From Planctomycetota bacterium (lineage in GTDB: Bacteria; Planctomycetota; Planctomycetia; Pirellulales; Lacipirellulaceae), in assembly GCA_029259915.1 (NCBI GenBank), contig JAJDED010000004.1:62001-126000 (forward strand): 64,000 nucleotides of DNA, given 5' to 3'. Both the position numbers and the translations under genes were made by a program. Below the pieces are notes generated by a model, which worked only from the letters and a program-made list of their open reading frames with translations, was not told the DNA's origin and did no database searches. Of the stretch, positions 26,390-35,878 are shown one piece after another; the first letter of the stretch is position 1, and each line of letters begins with the position of its first letter.

Positions 26390-27504
26390 GTCGATTGCGG
26401 CTAGCAGTTGTTGGAACGGGCCATCTGGGCCGAATTCACGCGCGGATTGCCGCCGCGCAAGAAGAGATTCAACTCGTGGCGGTAGTCGATCCGGTCGAAG
26501 CGTCACGAAACCAGACAGCAGCAGAAACCGGTGCCCAACCTCTGACCGACTATCGCGACTTGTTCGGCCTGGCAGACGCCGCGATTATTGTCACGCCAAC
26601 TTCGTCGCACTTTCAAATCTCGAAAGAATTGCTCCACGGCGGTGTCCACCTCCTGGTGGAAAAGCCGATCACCTGTTCCCTCGACGAAGCCGATGAGCTC
26701 GTGGAGCTTGCAAAAAGTCAACAGTTGACCCTGCAGGTCGGGCATGTCGAGCGATTCAATCCAGCGCTTACCGCGGTCAAAGAAAAGCTGGTCGATCCTA
26801 AATACATAGAAGCCCGACGTTTGAGCGGCTACACATTTCGATCCACGGATGTTGGCGTCGTGCTCGACCTGATGATCCATGATATCGACGTCGTGTTGAA
26901 TCTAGTCAAATCCCCGGTGGAAAAGGTCGAGGCTGTCGGCTTCTCTGTACTGGGCGATCAGGAAGACATGGTCAACGCGCGTCTTCAGTTTGCCTCGGGC
27001 TGCGTGGCGAATCTGACTGCTTCGCGAGTGAGCTATGCCAATCAGCGGCGGATGCAGGTCTTTACACCCCGTTGTTGTGCAACGCTTGATTTCGCAGCCA
27101 GACAATCTTCGCTGGTCGAGCCGACCGAAGAGATCCTCTCACGCAGCTTTAGCGCCGAATCGCTTTCTGTTGAACAGCAACAACATTTCCGCGAAAATCT
27201 ATTCACCGAGCTGCTAGTACAGCGACAGGCATCGTCCCTAGAAGTGAATGCCATCGAAGAGGAGCAGCGCGACTTCTCCCTGGCAATACGCGATGGGAAA
27301 AGCCCCCAGGTAACCGGCGCAGATGGCCGAGATGCTTTGGCTGTGGCACATGCGATTCTTCAACAAGTTGAAGCCCACCAGTGGGATGGCGACGCGGGAA
27401 GCCGTCGCGGAGCGCTCGCGATGCCAGAGTCTCCCCATGTCTTGGCCGGCCCGGACCATTGGTCGCTGGACGATACCGTGATCATCCCCCGCAAAGCGGG
27501 TTAA
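26386..27504 (+). CDS. Gfo/Idh/MocA-family oxidoreductase, possible GnnA-type
   Basis: 372 residues. N-terminal NAD-binding motif VVGTGHLGRIHARI, the EKP motif in LLVEKPITCSLDEA, and the substrate-domain histidine in DLMIHDIDVVLNL. ATGA overlap with lpxA shows co-translation. In some Gram-negatives (Acidithiobacillus, Leptospira) a family member, GnnA, beside lpxA oxidises UDP-GlcNAc at C3 ahead of transamination by GnnB, giving amide-linked lipid A. A GnnB partner is not next to it here, so the role is inferred from position. Confidence 0.75.
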   Translation: MSRLRLAVVGTGHLGRIHARIAAAQEEIQLVAVVDPVEASRNQTAAETGAQPLTDYRDLFGLADAAIIVTPTSSHFQISKELLHGGVHLLVEKPITCSLDEADELVELAKSQQLTLQVGHVERFNPALTAVKEKLVDPKYIEARRLSGYTFRSTDVGVVLDLMIHDIDVVLNLVKSPVEKVEAVGFSVLGDQEDMVNARLQFASGCVANLTASRVSYANQRRMQVFTPRCCATLDFAARQSSLVEPTEEILSRSFSAESLSVEQQQHFRENLFTELLVQRQASSLEVNAIEEEQRDFSLAIRDGKSPQVTGADGRDALAVAHAILQQVEAHQWDGDAGSRRGALAMPESPHVLAGPDHWSLDDTVIIPRKAG

Positions 27505-27578
27505 ACAAGTCTATCCGGCCTCCTTTCCCCACAGAAATTGCCGTCGTCGTCGGTTCCGGGAACGTTTAGAGAATGGAA

Positions 27579-28505
27579 TTACTCCAACTCTTGCCCATTC
27601 TCGATTTCCAGCAATTGCCGAAGGACTTTCTCTTCGATTGCATTAGATTTGCGATGCACTGAGCCATCGAAGTAAAGGAAATCAACGTATCCTGAATGCG
27701 CTGATCCCCAGTTCCATCGATACGAATTGTCTCCATCCGTTACGATTTTAGTCCCATCACGGACCGTCCCGTCTGCCCCTCCTGAGAAGAGAGGTTCATC
27801 CCAATACCAACTCGTCGGGATTTGACGACTCGGGTTAAACGCTTTTTCGCCGATGGCAATCGTTTGTGACAATCCATCAAAGATGTCTTTAGGGGCGGTG
27901 ACATCAGGTAAATTAGGAAAGGCAAACTTGTTGCCGGCATAGTCGGTTTTCGCCCAGGCCCATCCGCCGGATTCATAGCTGCCGAACTGGTCTTCTTGAG
28001 TTGGTTCTGGTCGAAGCCGATCACGAGTCGGGCAAAGATACAAGTGCTGAATCTCCGTAAAGCGAACCGCCCGGTAGGCCGCGCTCTGTTCTGCATAGGG
28101 CATTAATGCGTATGCCCAGCATCCAGACTGCTCTCTAGGATGCTTACCCGGCTGACCCACTCCCCATTGGAAAGTGGTAACTTCCGCATAATTGGTTGTG
28201 GAAATGGGTATCAGGTTCTCGGTGGTGTCGAGGATAAGCGATTTCTCAGTAAATCCACCGTTGTTTGGAAATGACTTATGTGCCGCCTGATGTGCTTGGA
28301 GCGCGATTCCAATTTGCTTGAGATTATTTGTACATGTGGTCCTGCGGCCCGCCTCTCGGGCAGCTTGAATCGCAGGGATTATCAAGGCAACCAGTATTCC
28401 AATAATCGCGATTACGGTCAGCAACTCTACAAGTGTGAAAGCTCGGCGGAAGGCAAATGTCCGCTCTGAGCCGAAACGTTTACTCTGGGGATGACCTTGT
28501 TTCAT
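27579..28505 (-). CDS. DUF1559 prepilin-like protein
   Basis: 308 residues. The N-terminal prepilin signal [36 protein letters not shown] has F after the cleavage site and E at +5 (as in type IV pilins). The rest is the DUF1559/SBP_bac_10 domain with [21 protein letters not shown] and a C-terminal FDGSVH motif. The family is greatly expanded in planctomycetes; proteins are thought to be pilin-like surface filaments. The start overlaps the GT39 gene's stop (ATGA), making it the last gene of a minus-strand unit. Confidence 0.88.
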   Translation of the reverse strand: MKQGHPQSKRFGSERTFAFRRAFTLVELLTVIAIIGILVALIIPAIQAAREAGRRTTCTNNLKQIGIALQAHQAAHKSFPNNGGFTEKSLILDTTENLIPISTTNYAEVTTFQWGVGQPGKHPREQSGCWAYALMPYAEQSAAYRAVRFTEIQHLYLCPTRDRLRPEPTQEDQFGSYESGGWAWAKTDYAGNKFAFPNLPDVTAPKDIFDGLSQTIAIGEKAFNPSRQIPTSWYWDEPLFSGGADGTVRDGTKIVTDGDNSYRWNWGSAHSGYVDFLYFDGSVHRKSNAIEEKVLRQLLEIENGQELE

Positions 28506-30256
28506 CTCGAATCTCCTTGGCGCTTGATGCTACGCAATTGATCGAGGTCACTAGGCTTCACTTCGATGAGCTTGAGTGTTGGCGACAACCGTATCGTTGC
28601 GAGTTGCTTTTGAAACCACTCCCTTCCGGGTTCGGTCATCGGCGTGGCACACACGGCCCACCAACCTGCCACATTCGGTAGTCCTTGGACTATGTGATGC
28701 TCTCCATTTTGAGCATCGATCCCCAGTCGCTGGAAATCCAACATTTCAGGTGAATAAAGTAGCCAGATCGGTCGCTTGTCGGGATTTTTCTGTGCCCACT
28801 CGCGGATAGCGAGCAGGTCTTGTCCCCAATCGAGATTGCTGTCGGAAAGAAAGCGCCAGCCTTCTGCGGCTCCACCGACGGCCTCGGAAAAGAACGCATG
28901 GCTGTGTGGCAAGATCGCGGCACTACTCAGTGCATACCACAACGTGAAGAGACAACCTGCAATCCGGATCCAACGACTGTTCACAGCCACGCATCGGGAA
29001 GCAATCAAATACAGACATGGAAAGAATGGCATCACATAACGTAAATGGTGGCTAAAACCGTTTTGTGAGCTGACAAAAACTAGCACGATCACTCCTGGCG
29101 CATAGAGTACAAATTCCCGCCAGCGAATCCATCGCTGGAGGCCAAGCACAGCCCCTAAGATCAATAAGGCAGCTAAACCCCACAGGGCTATAGGTTCCTT
29201 GAGAGGTATCCCGACCAGGTAATAGTACCACCAGCCGTGGTCTTGCCAGGTGCCAAACAAATAGGACGGCCGACCAGCTTCAAAATCAGACTTTTGAATG
29301 TCGATACCCTGTACATAGTCTGCCGGCAAAGGCATAGGAATCTGTCCCAGCCACGAATCAGCAAATCGGTTGCCAGTTGGAAAATCTTTCCCCTCATAAC
29401 CTGTGAGCGCCCGGCTGTGGAATTCAAAATCGCCCAGAGGACGAAGCACACCGTGGAAGTCGTATGCGGCATGTATCACCAGCCAAGCGATCATCATGCC
29501 GACCACGCACTGCAAGGCGTCCTTGCCGACGGCGCGATGTCGGTGTTTGAGCCAATCGAGACTCCACAATGCGAGAAAGACCGGCGGCAGCATGATCCAG
29601 GTTGATTTGCATAGTAGGGCGACAGCAGTGGCGAGCGCCAACCAAGTGGTCGCTCGCCAAGTTCGCATGGTTAGCCAAATGTAAAATCGGTAGGCGGCCA
29701 AGAAGCCGAACACTGCCGCCCACACAGCAGGGGCAATCGTGCCGCCAAAGGCCAGTGCCATGGGAGAAAAACTCCACAGCACGGCTGCGATCCAACCACT
29801 CGTCGCGCCGTAAAACCGCCTGCCGATCGACCACAAGAGATAAGTTCCCAACCAAGACCCTGGGATTAGTGCCATGCGTGCCAGAGAAAATAATTCAAAA
29901 CAGCGTTCTCCCTTAGTTTGCAGAAAAACTGATCTCAACATCCACTCGGGGCGGTCACCAGGCCGGAAAGGAAAACCAATCCAGCGGATCCCATCGTCAC
30001 TTGCCACAAGGGGCAGTGCGGCCACCATTCTGACTAAGGGGGGGTTAACGCAATACGGTTGAAACTCACTGTACTGGACGTGGTAAAGCCCGCTGGGTAA
30101 GTGTCCCCACTCGTCCCAAGTGGGAGCCGTTCGCCAGTCGATCCAAGTCAGCATCCCAGCCTGCATCACAAGCAATACCAAGAGCCCTACTCGCTCTCGT
30201 GTTGTCATTCGGACGCGGCAAAAAGACGGCCTTTGTCGGCGTTCACTCGCTAGCAT
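28502..30256 (-). CDS. Membrane glycosyltransferase, GT39/PMT-like
   Basis: 584 residues, about 10-12 membrane helices. Just after the first helix an external loop has the acidic pair in [10 protein letters not shown], the position of catalytic D/E in PMT/ArnT-type enzymes that take sugars from polyprenyl phosphate. The C-terminal part is a soluble domain ([16 protein letters not shown]). It probably adds a sugar to a protein or lipid on the outer face. It overlaps the upstream gene by 14 bases, and a second start (ATG 30208) is possible. The GT2 fusion upstream could supply its lipid-linked sugar. Confidence 0.72.
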   Translation of the reverse strand: MLASERRQRPSFCRVRMTTRERVGLLVLLVMQAGMLTWIDWRTAPTWDEWGHLPSGLYHVQYSEFQPYCVNPPLVRMVAALPLVASDDGIRWIGFPFRPGDRPEWMLRSVFLQTKGERCFELFSLARMALIPGSWLGTYLLWSIGRRFYGATSGWIAAVLWSFSPMALAFGGTIAPAVWAAVFGFLAAYRFYIWLTMRTWRATTWLALATAVALLCKSTWIMLPPVFLALWSLDWLKHRHRAVGKDALQCVVGMMIAWLVIHAAYDFHGVLRPLGDFEFHSRALTGYEGKDFPTGNRFADSWLGQIPMPLPADYVQGIDIQKSDFEAGRPSYLFGTWQDHGWWYYYLVGIPLKEPIALWGLAALLILGAVLGLQRWIRWREFVLYAPGVIVLVFVSSQNGFSHHLRYVMPFFPCLYLIASRCVAVNSRWIRIAGCLFTLWYALSSAAILPHSHAFFSEAVGGAAEGWRFLSDSNLDWGQDLLAIREWAQKNPDKRPIWLLYSPEMLDFQRLGIDAQNGEHHIVQGLPNVAGWWAVCATPMTEPGREWFQKQLATIRLSPTLKLIEVKPSDLDQLRSIKRQGDSR

Positions 30257-31271
30257 GAGAACGAGCTCGCTTGACTAGATACACGATGCCGAACAGCAAC
30301 GCGCCAATGACCAGTGTCCAGATCCGCCGGCCCCAGACCGATTGAGGCTGAAGGCTGGTCAGGCCCTGGGCTTCCAGAGAAAACACTCCTAACGGTACAG
30401 GTGCCCAGTCGACAAAGCGGATTTCGTAGAGATATTTAGTCTTGCCGTCAATTTTATTGTATGTCTGTAGATAGCTAGAAGGTATACAGCCGAAGCGGTC
30501 GAAATCGTATTCCTTGGTCTCTGTGTTGGAGGCTTTGATCGACTTATCTTGGTCAATAGCTTTTGTGTCGGTGTGCAGCACGACTCCGTAATCGACATCA
30601 CAGACTATGGAAAACTCTCGTGAGTACGGATTTCCTTTCTCTAACCAGCTAATATTCAGACGTGAACCGTCGTTTGTGAGCGTAAGGTCGATGAGTTCGC
30701 AGTTTTTTAGATATTCCTTAACACCACCGTCATGAAGTTCCAAGTGTGCAAGACCACTAACACACGAATCAGTCTCTATTCCACCACTTCTCCCTGCAGC
30801 TCGAAACCATCGAAAAGCGAGCACATTTGCTAGGTTATTCTGGGGGTCACCATCCCACTCGCGAATTGTGAGCGGTTCCGGTTCAGAATCAGCTCGCAGC
30901 GATACCGATCCCTCCGGTGTAAATACCATGCGACGTCGAGTCCCCACCTTGTGTTGGGGATGGTTTGACTCGGTAATTATTGTATCTACGCGAAAGTATT
31001 GATTATCCCGAGCCCAGAACCTTATTTCCGTGACATAGTGAAGATGTGTTTTCCGTCTGCTCTCGAATCTTTCCCTCATTACGAAGTGAACGTTTCCATA
31101 TTTTTCTTCCCGAATTTGCCGACAAGAGTCTACAAATTTCTTTGCGGCGCTCACTTCAAGTTCGTCAAGAGAGTTAGCACTGTGTTGCCCCGCAGACGCT
31201 CCCCAAATCTGAAGTTGCGACAAAAGGAAGGCAACTATCAAGAATTGGTATCGTATTCTTAGTATGCTCAT
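30243..31271 (-). CDS. Secreted/membrane protein of unknown function
   Basis: 342 residues; not recognised. A signal peptide runs to about 27 (GASAG), then a mostly beta domain with several charged blocks, and a C-terminal membrane helix (IWTLVIGALLFGIVYLV) with a basic tail. It is therefore likely anchored and faces the periplasm. Its 3' end overlaps the GT39 gene, so the two are co-translated. It could be an accessory to the transferase, but nothing in the sequence names a function. The region appears somewhat richer in A and T than the neighbourhood. Confidence 0.6.
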   Translation of the reverse strand: MSILRIRYQFLIVAFLLSQLQIWGASAGQHSANSLDELEVSAAKKFVDSCRQIREEKYGNVHFVMRERFESRRKTHLHYVTEIRFWARDNQYFRVDTIITESNHPQHKVGTRRRMVFTPEGSVSLRADSEPEPLTIREWDGDPQNNLANVLAFRWFRAAGRSGGIETDSCVSGLAHLELHDGGVKEYLKNCELIDLTLTNDGSRLNISWLEKGNPYSREFSIVCDVDYGVVLHTDTKAIDQDKSIKASNTETKEYDFDRFGCIPSSYLQTYNKIDGKTKYLYEIRFVDWAPVPLGVFSLEAQGLTSLQPQSVWGRRIWTLVIGALLFGIVYLVKRARSHASE

Positions 31272-31355
31272 GATTCGACAGCGATATTATCAGTGATAAC
31301 TGTCAGCTATAACTGTGAAAAAACAACTTCCACTTCTAGGATACACTGCGATAGA

Positions 31356-31396
31356 ATCGTGCCACCTTGCCCACTTATTGGGCAAGGTGGCACGAT
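31356..31396. repeat. Perfect 18-bp inverted repeat
   Basis: Arms ATCGTGCCACCTTGCCCA (31356-31373) and its exact complement (31379-31396) with loop CTTAT. No T run follows. It lies between the Cys-rich peptide and the unknown membrane protein, so it may end or attenuate transcription on the minus strand. Confidence 0.75.
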
Positions 31397-31425
31397 GAAA
31401 CTATTTGCCTCCTGTGCAGCTCGAA

Positions 31426-31671
31426 TTAAGTGTCTTTGCAATCACAAGTAAACTTCCCCGTAGATGAGTTATACGGCCCATCATTGCAGTGACAACTACA
31501 CTCAGCGCTTGAATGATTGTCTTCGCAGTTGCCATCATCCACGCTTTCCGGGCAGCCGCTTCCTGTGCACCCTGACCCCATAGTTCCTGAATATATGGGA
31601 AGGGCTGGAATGAAGGCACTAACCGCGAGTACCAAACCACAGGCACCCATGAAACTCAGAATTCTACTCAT
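31426..31671 (-). CDS. Small Cys-rich secreted peptide
   Basis: 81 residues from ATG 31671, with a strong ribosome site AAGGAGG eight bases before. A signal peptide takes about the first 27 residues. The mature part has eight cysteines in the pattern C35-x4-C40-x8-C49-x8-C58-x-C60-x-C62-x13-C76-x-C78, otherwise Gly, Ser, Asp and Asn. Such a pattern suggests disulfides or metal binding. It follows the GT2-MauE-DUF1573 fusion, whose two CxC motifs and redox-type MauE domain could act on it. No named family was recognised. Confidence 0.68.
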   Translation of the reverse strand: MSRILSFMGACGLVLAVSAFIPALPIYSGTMGSGCTGSGCPESVDDGNCEDNHSSAECSCHCNDGPYNSSTGKFTCDCKDT

Positions 31672-31708
31672 CTCAATATCCTCCTTTCTAACAATAATAA
31701 ACCAGAAA

Positions 31709-33334
31709 CTAGGTTGACGGCTTAACACTGGCCGTCACTGTAAGCATGAGCGTTCTTACGGGGTCGTCGAAAATTAACACGGCTACCTCGCGTTGTAACT
31801 GAGATTTCGCACCGCCGCGCGCCCGTAAACTGACGTGCACACTTCTGCTTGTGCCCGGCGCAAGTTCCAAGGGTAAGTCTTCCAGCGCCATACAGTTGCA
31901 GGTCGATTTGGCTCCCAGGACCTGTACTGGTTGGCCGCTGTGGTTGGTGAGTTCGAAGGAGGCCGTGCCGATCTCTCCCCCAGCTACGCGCCCCACATAT
32001 TGGGACGAATCAGTCACAATCAATCGCGCGCCGGACATGTAACTCAGAGCTGCGTCCAGCGAGCCGAACATGATGATGCCAGCGAGTGCCAGCACGGGCA
32101 GGGCGTACCGCGTATAGGAAATTATTTCAACGAAGAAACTGGCAGGTAATCGCGGCATGGATTGTCGCCACGAGGTACGCAGGAGCCATAACGGCGCAGT
32201 CAAGCTCACATCAAGGGCCAACATCCCTAGCAGCGGAAGCGATCGGCTCCCCAGGCATTGGCAGGCGCTCTCACCCGAGTACAACTGAAATGCGAGCATG
32301 GCGATGTAGAGAGAAAACGCCACCGCGCAGGTGCGGTGGATGACTGGCCAAGCGAGAAAACTCAGAACGAAGCAGCCCAGGATAAATTCGCCCGTGCCGA
32401 TGGCGAAGACCCAACTTGCGGGCAGGACAAGCCAGTCGGTGAGCGCGATTTCCCGCCAGGGGGCGAGTTTTATTGCTCCAGCCACGACGAGGAGGGCACC
32501 AGCGAGGAACCGGGTTAGAAAATACATAATTGTTGCAACGACCGGCGGCGTTTTTGCCGCCTGTTTATCGGAGCAATCGACAGGCTTGCCTTCTGTCGCC
32601 ACGAATGTGTGTAGGTAGGTTCCCGCCGCGATAAAAAAATCTCGCACCCCGATTTTCTTGCCCTGGGCTTTGCTTCGAGGACGATAGGAAATAGGGAGTT
32701 CGATGATGGGAAATCCCGCGCGGAGTAGCTTGCCGGTGATCTCGGCACAGACTTCGAACCCATTGGACTGAATCGCCAGTTGCTCAAAGAACGACTTCGG
32801 GAGAAGCTTGTAACAAGTGTGCGGGTCGGTGAGCGATTTTCCAAAGAGTAACCGGATTAGGACTGCCAGGAATTTGACTCCCAAATACGGAGCAAGCGAT
32901 CCGCCCTTGGCTTTACCTCGGTGAAGATACCGTGAACCGTAAACTGCAGAACCAGGATGAGCTTGCGCCGTAGCTGCTAATTCTCGTAAATCTTCGGGAC
33001 AGTACTCCAGGTCAGCATCCTGGATGACGACCCATTCACGAGTGACATGCGACAAACCTGCTCGAACTGCAGCCCCTTTACCACTTTGTCGGGCAAGAAA
33101 TACGGGCACGAGTTGCAGGCGTTCCGCGCATTCTTCAATGAGCTTAGCCGAATCATCTGTCGATCCATCATCGACGACAATGATTTCTGCAAATGGCAGT
33201 GCGGCGCGGACTCTGTCCAACAACTCACCTACCGTGCCGGCCTCGTTGTGGCAGGGCACGATCACGCCAAGACGCTCACCTCGCTGAACTGAGGGAAGTG
33301 TGCCGGCTTTTGCGGGAACAGAATGCTCGTGCAT
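31709..33334 (-). CDS. GT2-MauE-DUF1573 triple fusion
   Basis: 541 residues from ATG 33334. Residues about 20-235 are a GT2 glycosyltransferase of the polyprenol-phosphate mannosyltransferase type (PCHNEA, VVDDGSTDD, QDADLEY). About 270-395 is a four-helix MauE/DoxX-like domain with C358-Q-C360. After a helix (408-432) a DUF1573 immunoglobulin-like domain (440-538) contains C479-N-C481 (STCNC). The cytosolic GT2 would make a lipid-linked sugar, while the membrane and external parts look like redox or peptide-handling modules. This combination is not one I know as a described protein. Confidence 0.78.
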   Translation of the reverse strand: MHEHSVPAKAGTLPSVQRGERLGVIVPCHNEAGTVGELLDRVRAALPFAEIIVVDDGSTDDSAKLIEECAERLQLVPVFLARQSGKGAAVRAGLSHVTREWVVIQDADLEYCPEDLRELAATAQAHPGSAVYGSRYLHRGKAKGGSLAPYLGVKFLAVLIRLLFGKSLTDPHTCYKLLPKSFFEQLAIQSNGFEVCAEITGKLLRAGFPIIELPISYRPRSKAQGKKIGVRDFFIAAGTYLHTFVATEGKPVDCSDKQAAKTPPVVATIMYFLTRFLAGALLVVAGAIKLAPWREIALTDWLVLPASWVFAIGTGEFILGCFVLSFLAWPVIHRTCAVAFSLYIAMLAFQLYSGESACQCLGSRSLPLLGMLALDVSLTAPLWLLRTSWRQSMPRLPASFFVEIISYTRYALPVLALAGIIMFGSLDAALSYMSGARLIVTDSSQYVGRVAGGEIGTASFELTNHSGQPVQVLGAKSTCNCMALEDLPLELAPGTSRSVHVSLRARGGAKSQLQREVAVLIFDDPVRTLMLTVTASVKPST

Positions 33335-33584
33335 ACGTGAGTCCAATCAGTTTGGTACTATCGCATATATGCCATGTGTCCCCGCCGGTCAGTTTATCAC
33401 AGTGCATAGCCGGTCACGAGTTTATTCTTTTTCTTATTTTTTCAGAATGCTGTCACTTCATGGAGTTAGTGGTTTTGCCTCAAAGAGAACAGGGGGCATT
33501 CTACTTTTCTAAAATTTCTCCCCGAAATGACCAGGAAAAGTAAAATGTCGCCTTCAATTTCTCCAAGTCGCGGTCTTCAAATTT

Positions 33585-35051
33585 CTACGCCAAGTCGCGA
33601 TCTTCAAAAAAGAAGAGTGCCAATAACATCGCTGCTGCGCAGTACAGAAAACTGTACAGCAAGGCCGTCAAAAGATAGACCGGTGGCACCGATGCGGAGC
33701 CCGCAATGGCGCCTTCGATCTCGTAATGGTCTAATACGGGAAACAACACCGATATAAACTGCCCGATGAACCTGACAAAAACGATTTTCCCCACCGCTGA
33801 TTTTACGATCAATGGACCGAGATGCCCCAAGACGTAAATCGAACCGCAAATCACGAGATTGGGCAACATCGACAACCGCGTTGAGATTGCAACACTGATC
33901 GCCGCGATGACGACAGCCTCTAAAAACGCCAAGACCAAGCCAGGCACAATGCGCACCACTTCTTCGTAACACAATTGCCATTCGGGAGGAGTCTTGGAAG
34001 ATTCTCGCGCGTCGTAAACCACTTTGAAAGAGACGGTCAACAGAAAAATAATCCCCAGGATGACGAACATCAGCACGATCGGCCAAATGATCCCCAGAAA
34101 TTTCCCTAAGATAAACTGGCGTCGGCTTACTGGCTTGGAAAGCACGGTAAGAGCGGTTCGCCCTTCGATTTCTTCGGCAATTGAAACGCTGGCTGTCCAC
34201 AGAGCGACCAGGATGGCGAGGATCTTAATGGTGGTCATCCCAGACGTTTTGAGCATCTTGACGTCTTCGCCAAACGTGTTGTAGGGGATGTAAACATAGG
34301 CGACCAAGGCAACGATTCCCAGCACCGTAAGAAGAATAAAAAGTGGCTGAGAAACGGCTTCCTTCGCCGTGGCCGTTGCAATGACCGATACCTGCGGGGC
34401 CAGCCAACGGATCAGAAGATAACCAAAAAACAGCGCCACCACGCTAATAGCCACAACGGGGAGGTCGTGAACCTCGGGCATTTCCACATCGGTGTGGAGG
34501 ATGCCTTTTACGACCGTTTCCAGAGAGCTCTCGTTCGTGACAAACAAGGATACGACGTCATCGTCAAATCCACGAGGATTATTGCTCCCGGGCGACCAAT
34601 GGTATGGCTTCTCCCCCCCACTAATCTGAATCAGCGGATCAAGATAGCCCTTGCCAGCTTCTACGTTGATCGCCACGTCTTCGGCGCTTTCCAGCGTATA
34701 ACTCTGCAACTCGTCGGCGCGCAATGCAACGGAAATCTCGAAGTCGGAAGTTTCAGCGGGAACAGAGACTGAGAATTCCACAGGCCCCACGTAGGGCAAT
34801 CGCTTGAGTGAAGAAGCCAACCTTTCGAGCGGCATAATGGGCGTTGCTACCACGGCAACCACTGCCAAGGCGATCAGCATATAAGAAACCGGCAACAAGA
34901 TGCTCTCTTGTACGGTCGCTAAAATCGAGCTGGCCAATTGTCTATTAACCAGCCAACAGGCACCCCAAAGAAGTACTAAACAAAGCGCTCCGATTGTTGC
35001 TCCAACGGCAAGCAACCAAATGGGAGTTAACCAGATAGATAAATTAGACAT
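33585..35051 (-). CDS. ABC-2 type transporter permease (NosY-like)
   Basis: 488 residues. Two helices at the N-terminus, an extracytoplasmic beta domain (about 95-200), then about eight helices including the EEIEGRTALTVLSKPVSRRQFILGKFLG motif between helices, which is typical of ABC-2 permeases for multi-copper enzyme maturation. No ATPase gene is beside it, so the partner is encoded elsewhere. The C-terminus FFEDRDLA is followed after the stop by an imperfect copy of the same codons (33540-33580), suggesting a small tandem duplication at the 3' end. Confidence 0.75.
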   Translation of the reverse strand: MSNLSIWLTPIWLLAVGATIGALCLVLLWGACWLVNRQLASSILATVQESILLPVSYMLIALAVVAVVATPIMPLERLASSLKRLPYVGPVEFSVSVPAETSDFEISVALRADELQSYTLESAEDVAINVEAGKGYLDPLIQISGGEKPYHWSPGSNNPRGFDDDVVSLFVTNESSLETVVKGILHTDVEMPEVHDLPVVAISVVALFFGYLLIRWLAPQVSVIATATAKEAVSQPLFILLTVLGIVALVAYVYIPYNTFGEDVKMLKTSGMTTIKILAILVALWTASVSIAEEIEGRTALTVLSKPVSRRQFILGKFLGIIWPIVLMFVILGIIFLLTVSFKVVYDARESSKTPPEWQLCYEEVVRIVPGLVLAFLEAVVIAAISVAISTRLSMLPNLVICGSIYVLGHLGPLIVKSAVGKIVFVRFIGQFISVLFPVLDHYEIEGAIAGSASVPPVYLLTALLYSFLYCAAAMLLALFFFEDRDLA

Positions 35052-35111
35052 AATGCTTTAGTGGATTATTCTTGGGGAAAGAGAACCGCAAACTTACATG
35101 GGTTGCTCTAA

Positions 35112-35402
35112 CTAATAACGAATGTCAAAACTGGCAAATTCGGAGGCGACCGTTTGACGATCGACCTGAACGTCGCGGATCTGACCCGACATGCGATCGT
35201 CCAATTCCGACTGGAACCGATCCAGCTCCTCTGCCGAACCCTCGGCAACCAACTCGACCTTGCCACTGGGCAAATTGCGCACGTAGCCCGCCACATCGTA
35301 GCCACGGGCAATGGTACGCGTTGTATAGCGAAATCCGACACCCTGAACGTGTCCCGTATAGACGAGTCGTCGACGTTCCTGAATTTGCGAAACTGCACCC
35401 AT
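35112..35402 (-). CDS. acyP: Acylphosphatase
   Basis: 96 residues from ATG 35402 (GAGGGG seven bases before; an in-frame TTG lies at 35408). The active-site arginine is in GHVQGVGFRYTT, and the catalytic asparagine in YVRNLPSGKVELVAEG. It hydrolyses acyl phosphates such as carbamoyl phosphate or acetyl phosphate. The length and motif spacing match the family. It is the first gene of the minus-strand block running to 27579, but shows no functional link to it. Confidence 0.9.
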   Translation of the reverse strand: MGAVSQIQERRRLVYTGHVQGVGFRYTTRTIARGYDVAGYVRNLPSGKVELVAEGSAEELDRFQSELDDRMSGQIRDVQVDRQTVASEFASFDIRY

Positions 35403-35878
35403 GATCAAGCCCCTCCTGAGGCCGTCAAAGCCCCAGTCGTCGGTGATATTTCCAAGCGTCCTCTTAATGCTTGCACAACTATCACTAGAAGTATAACGTC
35501 CGGACGATGGAGCATCTAGTATCGCTGGAAGTCGCTAGGGAGCGGTACAAAGTCACGTCTTTTCGATTCATGAAATGGTTGGTAGCCGGAAGGCCACTGC
35601 CCTCCGAGAATTCCCGGACCGCGTGGCGGTCCGGCTATACAGCGTGCGGTGAACTTGGATAGCTGCTAGCAAGAAGCCGCCGATATTTCGCCTATTCTTC
35701 CGGCGTTCTGATATTGCACTAGCAGGGCTTGAGGAACCCTCGTGTTTTTCCTATAAGTTCTGCCCAAGAACCTAAGCCCAGACCGTTCTGGGAGAGGTTC
35801 TCATTTTGCCATACCAGCGGGTCATAATTCCGTCAGCCGCTGACATGGATTGATGGACCAGCCTTGTGAGGAGATCCC
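35403..35878. other. 476-base divergent region with repeat P1
   Basis: Lies between acylphosphatase (minus) and the SH3 protein gene (plus). It holds the second P1 palindrome at 35614-35634 and, near 35731-35752, a short GAGG/CCTC hairpin followed by TTTTT. No gene is supported. Confidence 0.5.
35614..35634. repeat. Palindromic repeat P1, copy 2 (inverted)
   Basis: Arms CCGGACCGC and GCGGTCCGG around GTG; it is the reverse complement of the copy at 3976-3996, with matching flanks. Two copies 31 kb apart in opposite orientation indicate a dispersed REP-like element. Confidence 0.75.
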
